Shown in pieces: positions 59,756 through 64,000 of a stretch of DNA of 64,000 nucleotides. The notes beneath the pieces were generated by a model. The model was not told the origin of the DNA and did no database searches. It saw nothing but the letters and a program-made list of their open reading frames with translations. The stretch lies in contig DATKBW010000194.1 of the NCBI GenBank assembly GCA_035513575.1, positions 28,453 through 92,452 of the forward strand. The letters are read 5' to 3'. Source of the stretch: JAHWKI01 sp035513575. GTDB taxonomy: Bacteria > Gemmatimonadota > Gemmatimonadetes > Longimicrobiales > RSA9. Each line of letters starts with the position of its first letter. The first letter of the stretch is position 1. A program made the translations under genes and the position numbers.

Positions 59756-60868
59756 TCACGGCATCGCGCGGATCCGCCGGACCCTGATGCCGTCCTCCAG
59801 CACGGGGAGCGTGACCTTGTCCACCATGAAGGTGGCGTGCCCCTCCGTCACCCGCAGGATCCGCAGCTCCGCCACCTGCTCGGGCGGCAGCTCCTCGATC
59901 GACCGGCCGAACTCCTCGACGCCGCTCCGGCGCGCCCGCCGCTCGGGCAGGTACGCCGCGAACACATCGCCCACCTTCACGCCGTGCCGCGCGCCCAGGT
60001 TGATGAAGCCGCGCTCGGTGCGGCCGTACAGCGGCTGCTCGGTCACGAAGTCCACCACGCGACCCTCGAGGTCCGGGGCCGCCACCGGTCGGGCGACCTC
60101 CCTCAGGAAGGCCGGGAACAGCGCGAGGGGCAGCACCAGCTGGTCCAGGTAGACCGGCTCGAACTGCACGTCGATCTGCCCCTCCATCACCTCGTCGTGG
60201 TGCGCCAGAACCGTCACCAGCGCCGTCGGATGGATCACGCGGCCGCTCCCGCCCGGAGTCAGGCGGCGCCCCGGCCGGACCAGCTGCACACGGCTCCCGA
60301 CCTCCGGCCGCACTCGCCCCGCGTAGCCGAGGTACACCATGTCCTTCGGGTGCGCCGTCGGCCGGCTCTCCCGCCCCGCCAGCTCCACCGTCCGCGACGG
60401 ACGGATCATCCGCCCCATCACCTCCAGGGCGCCCGGGTCGGCGATGAACTCCGCCGAATGGAACTCGCCCGGCTTCACCGCGAGCGGCGTCTCCGCCTCC
60501 TCGGTGAGGATCGTCGCACCCCGGACCTGCTGGTCTATGGGCATCGGGAAGAAGACCGTCCGCAGCGGCCGGTCCACGCGGTGCACCGCCACCGTCGCCG
60601 GCGGCATCCGGTCTTCCGCGGCGAAGAGACCCGGGATGACCAGGACCTCGTCGGGATAGATCCAGTGTGGATCCTCCACGACCGTGGTGTTCACCTCGTA
60701 GATGGAACGCCACCCGAACGGGTTGCTGAAGTAGTGGGCGGCGAGATCCCAGAGGGTGTCCCCCTTCCGCACCACATGCTCGCGCGGTCGCTCCCCCTGC
60801 TGCGGCTCCTGGCCGGCCAGCGGCGTCGCGACGAGAAGCCCTACGAGGCTCGCGGTCACCAGTCTCAC
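59756..60868 (-). CDS. Secreted LysM-domain protein
   Basis: This is a ~370-residue secreted protein. A signal peptide (LVTASLVGLLVATPLAG) is followed by one LysM domain (HVVRKGDTLWDLAAHYFSNP ... WIYPDEVLVIPGL), which binds peptidoglycan. Two long beta-rich regions of unknown fold follow (VTVLAHHDEVMEGQIDVQFE, FINLGARHGVKVGDVFAAYL). The second resembles domains found in peptidoglycan-linked outer-membrane proteins. The GTG at 60868 has a perfect AAGGAGG site 5 bp upstream. It leads the hemX-hemA-tol run. Confidence 0.85.
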   Translation of the reverse strand: MRLVTASLVGLLVATPLAGQEPQQGERPREHVVRKGDTLWDLAAHYFSNPFGWRSIYEVNTTVVEDPHWIYPDEVLVIPGLFAAEDRMPPATVAVHRVDRPLRTVFFPMPIDQQVRGATILTEEAETPLAVKPGEFHSAEFIADPGALEVMGRMIRPSRTVELAGRESRPTAHPKDMVYLGYAGRVRPEVGSRVQLVRPGRRLTPGGSGRVIHPTALVTVLAHHDEVMEGQIDVQFEPVYLDQLVLPLALFPAFLREVARPVAAPDLEGRVVDFVTEQPLYGRTERGFINLGARHGVKVGDVFAAYLPERRARRSGVEEFGRSIEELPPEQVAELRILRVTEGHATFMVDKVTLPVLEDGIRVRRIRAMP

Positions 60869-60987
60869 GTGCCCTCCTTGGAGCAGGTCCCCTGCGGGCG
60901 CGGGCCGCTCGGGCGCACACCTCCGGCTCACGGAAGTGGACCGGGTCGTCCCGGTGACGGCCCCGATGCGGTAGGGAGATTCGACAA

Positions 60988-61016
60988 AAGCTATGCGCGG
61001 CACGGACGTATGTCAA
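60988..61016 (-). promoter_or_regulatory. Promoter of the LysM-hemX-hemA-tol run
   Basis: On the minus strand a consensus TTGACA (61016-61011) is followed after exactly 17 bp by TAGCTT (60993-60988). Transcription would begin near 60981, leaving ~113 bases before the GTG at 60868. The -35 box lies within the first of two 20-bp direct repeats. The leader has no recognised riboswitch. Confidence 0.7.
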
Positions 61017-61064
61017 TTTGCGCGACGCGCTTGGACGCGCTTGGGTCAATTTGCGCGACGCGCT
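61012..61064. repeat. Two 20-bp direct repeats carrying a -35-like core
   Basis: Copies at 61012-61031 and 61045-61064 are identical (core gtcaatttgcgcgacgcg). Their period is 33 bp and the DNA between them repeats gacgcgctt. Only the first is placed correctly with a -10 box. Confidence 0.85.
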
Positions 61065-61080
61065 CGGGGGGCGCGTCGCG
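61054..61080 (-). terminator. GC hairpin downstream of hemB
   Basis: A perfect 10-bp stem (CGCGACGCGC/GCGCGTCGCG, 7-base loop) lies about 80 bp past the hemB stop. On the minus strand it is followed by CAAATTG, which is not a proper T run. It may help end hemB transcripts before the LysM promoter. Confidence 0.45.
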
Positions 61081-61082
61081 GG

Positions 61083-61131
61083 CTCGGCCTGGCGGCCTCG
61101 GCGAGCCCTCTTGCGAGCCGAAGGCGAGCCC
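61083..61131. repeat. Half-site repeat of the same family as the tolQ-tolR cluster
   Basis: This stretch contains gcgagccgaaggcgagccc (61113-61131) and a diverged relative (ctcggcctggcggcctcgg, 61083-61101). The first has GCGAG and CGAGC arms around a GAA core. The pattern matches the repeats near 55.6-55.9 kb closely. Confidence 0.7.
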
Positions 61132-61160
61132 GGCCCGGGAGCGCGCCCGCGCCGGCCGCG

Positions 61161-62135
61161 TCAGCGGGCGGCGCGGGCGAACTCCCGGGCCCAGTAGGTG
61201 ATGATGAGATCCGCCCCCGCCCGCCGGATCGACAGCAGCGCCTCGCGCATGGCGGCGTCCTCGTCCAGCCAGCCCAGCCGCGCGGCGGCCTTGATGGCGG
61301 CGTATTCGCCGCTGACATGGTAGGCGCAGACCGGGTAGCCGGTCTCGTCCTTCACGCGCCGGACGATGTCGAGGTACGCCAGCGCCGGCTTGACCATCAC
61401 GATGTCGGCGCCCTCCTCGATGTCCAGGAGCACCTCCCGCAGCGCCTCCTCCGCGTTGGCCGGGTCCATCTGGTACCCGCGCCGGTCCCCCTCCTGCGGC
61501 GCGCTCTCGGCCGCGTCCCGGAACGGCCCGTAGAAGGCGGAGGCGAACTTGGCGGCGTAGCTGAGGATGGGGATGTGGCTGAGCCCGGCGTCGTCGAGGG
61601 CCTCGCGGATGGCCGCGACGCGGCCGTCCATCATGTCGCTCGGCGCGACCATGTCCGCCCCGGCCTCCGCGTGGCTCACCGCCTGCCGCGCCAGCAGCTC
61701 CAGCGTCTCGTCGTTGCGCACCTCGCCGTCCCGCAGCACGCCGCAGTGCCCGTGCGACGTGTACTCGCACATGCACACGTCCGTGATGACGACCAGCTCC
61801 GGCAGCGCTCCCTTGAGCGCCCGCACCGCCGTCTGCACCACGCCGTCCTCCGCCCAGGAGCTGCTCCCCTTCGCATCCTTGGACGATGGGATGCCGAACA
61901 GGATCACGGCCGGGATCCCCAGATCCCACGCCTCGCGCGCGTCCCTCAGGAGCTCGTCCACCGACGTCTGGGCGACGCCCGGCATGGACCCCACCTCCTT
62001 CCGCACCCCTTCCCCGGGTACGACGAACAGCGGGAGGATCAGGTCGTCCGCCGTCACCCGCGTCTCCCGCACCATGCGCCGCAGGGTCGGGGTGCGCCGC
62101 AGCCTGCGCGGGCGGTAATCCGGAAAAGCGCTCAT
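61161..62135 (-). CDS. hemB: Delta-aminolevulinic acid dehydratase (porphobilinogen synthase)
   Basis: HemB joins two 5-aminolevulinates into porphobilinogen. The 324-residue protein has the active-site lysines in YAAKFASAFYGPFRDA and IVMVKPALAYLDI. The zinc cysteines CMCEYTSHGHCG identify the zinc-dependent type. The ATG at 62135 is preceded by GGGAGGGGGG. It follows rimI by 58 bp and is cut off from hemA by the LysM promoter and repeats. Confidence 0.96.
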   Translation of the reverse strand: MSAFPDYRPRRLRRTPTLRRMVRETRVTADDLILPLFVVPGEGVRKEVGSMPGVAQTSVDELLRDAREAWDLGIPAVILFGIPSSKDAKGSSSWAEDGVVQTAVRALKGALPELVVITDVCMCEYTSHGHCGVLRDGEVRNDETLELLARQAVSHAEAGADMVAPSDMMDGRVAAIREALDDAGLSHIPILSYAAKFASAFYGPFRDAAESAPQEGDRRGYQMDPANAEEALREVLLDIEEGADIVMVKPALAYLDIVRRVKDETGYPVCAYHVSGEYAAIKAAARLGWLDEDAAMREALLSIRRAGADLIITYWAREFARAAR

Positions 62136-62193
62136 CGCCCCCCTCCCTCTCTCCAAGGCGACGTCCCCGCCGCCGTTTGTAACAACGCAACTT

Positions 62194-62748
62194 TCAAGGC
62201 CAGGCCCCCTGCTCGCCCTGCCCCCCCTGCTCCTCCAACTCGATCACCTTCCGCAGCACCAGCGCGTCCTCCTTCGGCCGCGCGTAGTACCCCGTGCGCC
62301 GCCGGACCACGCGGAACCCGTGGCGCTCGTACAGCCGCCGGGCGCCGCGGTTGGAGACGCGGACCTCGAGGTAGAGCTCGCGGACGCCGCGCTCCCGGGC
62401 CAGGTCGAACACGCTGGCCAGGAGCCGGGCGCCGATGCCGTGGCCTCGCCATTCCTCGGCCACGGCGATGTCGCCGAGCTCCGCCTGGTCGAGCACGACC
62501 CACACGGCCGCGTAGCCGACGATGTCCCCCGCCCGCCCCGCCCGCCCCGCCCGCTCCGCGACCCGGAGGTACGCGTCCTGGCGGTCGAGCAGCCCACGGA
62601 ACGTGGCCGGCGTCCAGGGGACGGTGAAGGACGCGCGCTCGATCTCCAGCACGCGCGGCAGGTCCGCCTCCGTCATGGGCCGGACCTCCACCGGCGGTGA
62701 CGGCATCGACTCGCTCACCGCGCCCGGATCCCGCGCCCGCGTGGCCAT
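62194..62748 (-). CDS. rimI: Ribosomal protein S18 alanine N-acetyltransferase RimI
   Basis: RimI is a GNAT acetyltransferase. The 184-residue protein has the acetyl-CoA loop AVAEEWRGHGIGARLL, the ELYLEVRVSNRGARRLYERH stretch and VRRRTGYYARPKEDALVLRK. It starts with ATG 62748, just after tsaB, the usual tsaE-tsaB-rimI order. Its extended C-terminus (EEQGGQGEQGAWP) is disordered. Confidence 0.92.
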   Translation of the reverse strand: MATRARDPGAVSESMPSPPVEVRPMTEADLPRVLEIERASFTVPWTPATFRGLLDRQDAYLRVAERAGRAGRAGDIVGYAAVWVVLDQAELGDIAVAEEWRGHGIGARLLASVFDLARERGVRELYLEVRVSNRGARRLYERHGFRVVRRRTGYYARPKEDALVLRKVIELEEQGGQGEQGAWP

Positions 62749-62750
62749 GG

Positions 62751-63461
62751 TCAGCCCCGCACGCCGCGCTCGGCGCTGGATGCCCGGATGTACGCGGGCT
62801 CCCAGGCCGGCACGTCGGCCACCCACCCCGCCCCCGGGTCCCGGGCGGCGAGCCAGAGCAGGGTCGACGCGCGGGGATGCGCCGGCGCGTCCATGACGGC
62901 CGCACCCGCGCGCTCGAGGTCGTCGCGGTAGCGGCGGGCGCCATCGCCGACGAAGACCGGGGCCGCGGACGGCCGTTCCGGGGGCGGTCCCGACGGCGCC
63001 GCCGCGAGGCCGATGGCACGCAGCACCTCCTGCACCGGTCCGACCATGGGCGCGAGCACCTCCTCGAGGACGCCGCCGCCGACCCGCCAGCACCCCGCGT
63101 ACACCTCGCCCCGGCGCGCGTCGAACAGGGCGCAGACCGGGCCGGTCGCGCCGACGCCGGCGGCCAGCGCGAGCAGGCTGGGGAAGGAGCGGAGCGGCAC
63201 GTCCAGCGCCGCCACGAGCCCCTTCGCGGTGGCCCCGGCGACGCGGACGCCCGTGAACGAGCCGGGCCCGCCGCCCACGACGACCTCCTCCACCGCCTCC
63301 CGCTCCACGCCCGCGGCCTCCAGGGCATACTCCAGCGCGAGGAGCGCACTCTCGGCGTGACGGGTCTGCACCCCGAGGCCGACCTCCGCCAGCACCCGGT
63401 CGTCCCGGGCCACGGCCACGGTGCCGAAGGACGTCGAGGTCTCCAGCGCGATCCGCATCAT
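62751..63461 (-). CDS. tsaB: tRNA threonylcarbamoyladenosine biosynthesis protein TsaB
   Basis: TsaB partners TsaD in forming t6A on tRNA. The 236-residue ASKHA-fold protein has MRIALETSTSFGTVAVARDD, VVVGGGPGSFTGVRVAGATA (the phosphate loop) and CALFDARRGEVYAGCW. The ATG at 63461 overlaps tsaE as ATGA; a second ATG follows immediately. Confidence 0.93.
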   Translation of the reverse strand: MMRIALETSTSFGTVAVARDDRVLAEVGLGVQTRHAESALLALEYALEAAGVEREAVEEVVVGGGPGSFTGVRVAGATAKGLVAALDVPLRSFPSLLALAAGVGATGPVCALFDARRGEVYAGCWRVGGGVLEEVLAPMVGPVQEVLRAIGLAAAPSGPPPERPSAAPVFVGDGARRYRDDLERAGAAVMDAPAHPRASTLLWLAARDPGAGWVADVPAWEPAYIRASSAERGVRG

Positions 63462-63982
63462 GACCGCGCCTCTTGGTCGGGGGGCGGGACCGCCGGCGCC
63501 CCGCCGCGCCGCTGCACGGCGACGCGCCGGAGCGACTCCTCCCCCTCCACGAACGAGAGCGTCACGTCCCAGCGGTCCCCCGGCATCAGCGACTCCGCCC
63601 GCTCCGGCCATTCCACCAGCACGATCTGATCGCCCTCCCCCAGCTCGCGCCACCCCAGCTCCCAGACGTCCTCCGGATCCTCCAGGCGGTACAGGTCGAG
63701 GTGATGGATGGCCACGCCGCCGCGCCCCTCGTAACTGAACAGCAGGTTGTAGGTCGGCGACGGCATCCGCCCCGCGACCCCCGCCCCCCGCGCGACCGCC
63801 CGCGCCAGCACCGACTTCCCCGCCCCGAGGGGACCGCGCAGGCCAATGACCAGCGGCAGCGCCAGCCCACCCGCGCCCGCGGCCTCCCCGAGACCCTTGC
63901 CCCAGGCCTCCAGCGCCTGTTCCGTCATGGTCCATTCGCGGCGCGGGGGCATCCGGGGCGTGGTGGCGGGCATCGCGGACAT
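63458..63982 (-). CDS. tsaE: tRNA threonylcarbamoyladenosine biosynthesis ATPase TsaE
   Basis: TsaE is the small P-loop ATPase of the t6A pathway. It has GLRGPLGAGKSVLARAVARG (Walker A), SPTYNLLFSYEG, HLDLYRLEDPEDVWELGW and VLVEWPERAE. The start could be ATG 63982 (174 residues) or ATG 63928 (156, MTEQALEAWGKGLG). A -10 box six bases before 63982 favours the former as a leaderless start. Confidence 0.93.
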   Translation of the reverse strand: MSAMPATTPRMPPRREWTMTEQALEAWGKGLGEAAGAGGLALPLVIGLRGPLGAGKSVLARAVARGAGVAGRMPSPTYNLLFSYEGRGGVAIHHLDLYRLEDPEDVWELGWRELGEGDQIVLVEWPERAESLMPGDRWDVTLSFVEGEESLRRVAVQRRGGAPAVPPPDQEARS

Positions 63983-63988
63983 GGCGGG

Positions 63989-63994
63989 AAGATA
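63989..63994 (-). promoter_or_regulatory. Likely -10 box of the tsaE-tsaB-rimI-hemB unit
   Basis: TATCTT on the minus strand (63994-63989) ends 6 bp before the ATG at 63982. Its -35 partner lies outside the window. The form matches the other promoters here, so a leaderless mRNA is plausible. Confidence 0.5.
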
Positions 63995-64000
63995 GGGGAA

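Noticed and set aside
60869..60981. Riboswitch in the ~113-base leader of the LysM gene.
   Set aside because: No known conserved core or convincing alternative hairpins were recognised; the stretch simply looks like GC-rich leader.
62136..62193. A promoter for hemB in the rimI-hemB gap (TTGAAA near 62197).
   Set aside because: The -10 candidate TACAAA is only about 10 bp away, too close for a working pair.
1..64000. Prophage, integrative element or insertion sequence.
   Set aside because: No transposase, integrase, phage structural gene, tRNA-linked attachment site or region of deviating composition was seen.

Overview
The window is dense, very GC-rich, Gram-negative bacterial chromosome. 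It carries genes for outer-membrane biogenesis (LptD, TolQRAB-Pal, Lnt, LolA), C5-pathway heme synthesis, histidine degradation and an inositol-lipid gene pair, and it has no phage, plasmid, IS, CRISPR, rRNA or tRNA genes. The mix suggests a Gemmatimonadota-like organism: LptD of the 'putative LPS assembly' type, a SpoIID-like lipoprotein in a non-sporulating context, and acidic TPR proteins. That placement is an inference from gene content and was not tested by phylogeny. About 58 of 60 genes lie on the minus strand. Only a small hypothetical gene (4830-5375) and a PpiD/SurA-type isomerase (38483-40312) lie on the plus strand.

Layout, read 5'->3' on the minus strand (right to left). At 63982-61161 are tsaE, tsaB, rimI and hemB. 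At 60868-51567 are a LysM protein, a HemX/CcsA-like protein, hemA, a sugar epimerase, and tolQ-tolR-tolA-tolB-pal-cpoB. At 51478-47200 are nrdR, tatC and lptD. At 47165-44396 are hutH and hutI. At 44236-40398 are an acidic TPR protein, a polyprenyl synthase, a small two-helix membrane protein and tatA. A divergent promoter region near 38.3-38.4 kb then serves the plus-strand isomerase and a second acidic TPR protein. That TPR gene opens a nearly gapless run: aroQ, accB, accC, comB, ftsK, a lipoprotein LolA, rimO, hemL, a SpoIID lipoprotein, an outer-membrane protein, a Gfo/Idh oxidoreductase, lnt and rpmE, closed by a hairpin terminator at 21.9 kb. Next come prfA, prmC, a YlbF-family gene, a CDP-alcohol phosphotransferase, ino1, tmk, an S41 protease and a TauE/SafE permease. 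The left end holds an EamA transporter, asparaginase, a carboxymuconolactone-decarboxylase-like gene, obg, dprA, hemW, hrcA-dnaJ-prmA, and yqeY-mutS2-dnaG.

How the genes work together. Many form known functional units: cell-envelope integrity (Tol-Pal, LptD, Lnt, LolA, TatA/TatC), translation (PrfA with PrmC, PrmA, RimO, RimI, TsaB/TsaE, RpmE), fatty-acid initiation (AccB/AccC) and heme (HemA, HemB, HemL, HemW). Sixteen gene junctions overlap by exactly 4 bp (ATGA, GTGA or TTGA), which points to heavy translational coupling. The promoters I can read share a TTGnnn/TATnTT form with 17-18 bp spacing, and several sit so close to the start codon that the mRNA would be nearly leaderless.

The least ordinary features are two clusters of short GC-rich repeats. 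One fills the 345 bp between tolQ and tolR; the other lies between hemB and the LysM operon promoter. Both use the same half-site architecture. Other oddities are a five-codon minicistron bridging hutH and hutI, a roughly 60-residue insertion in RimO, a lipid-anchored LolA on a long linker, and two acidic TPR proteins with repeated LPxLE-type motifs.
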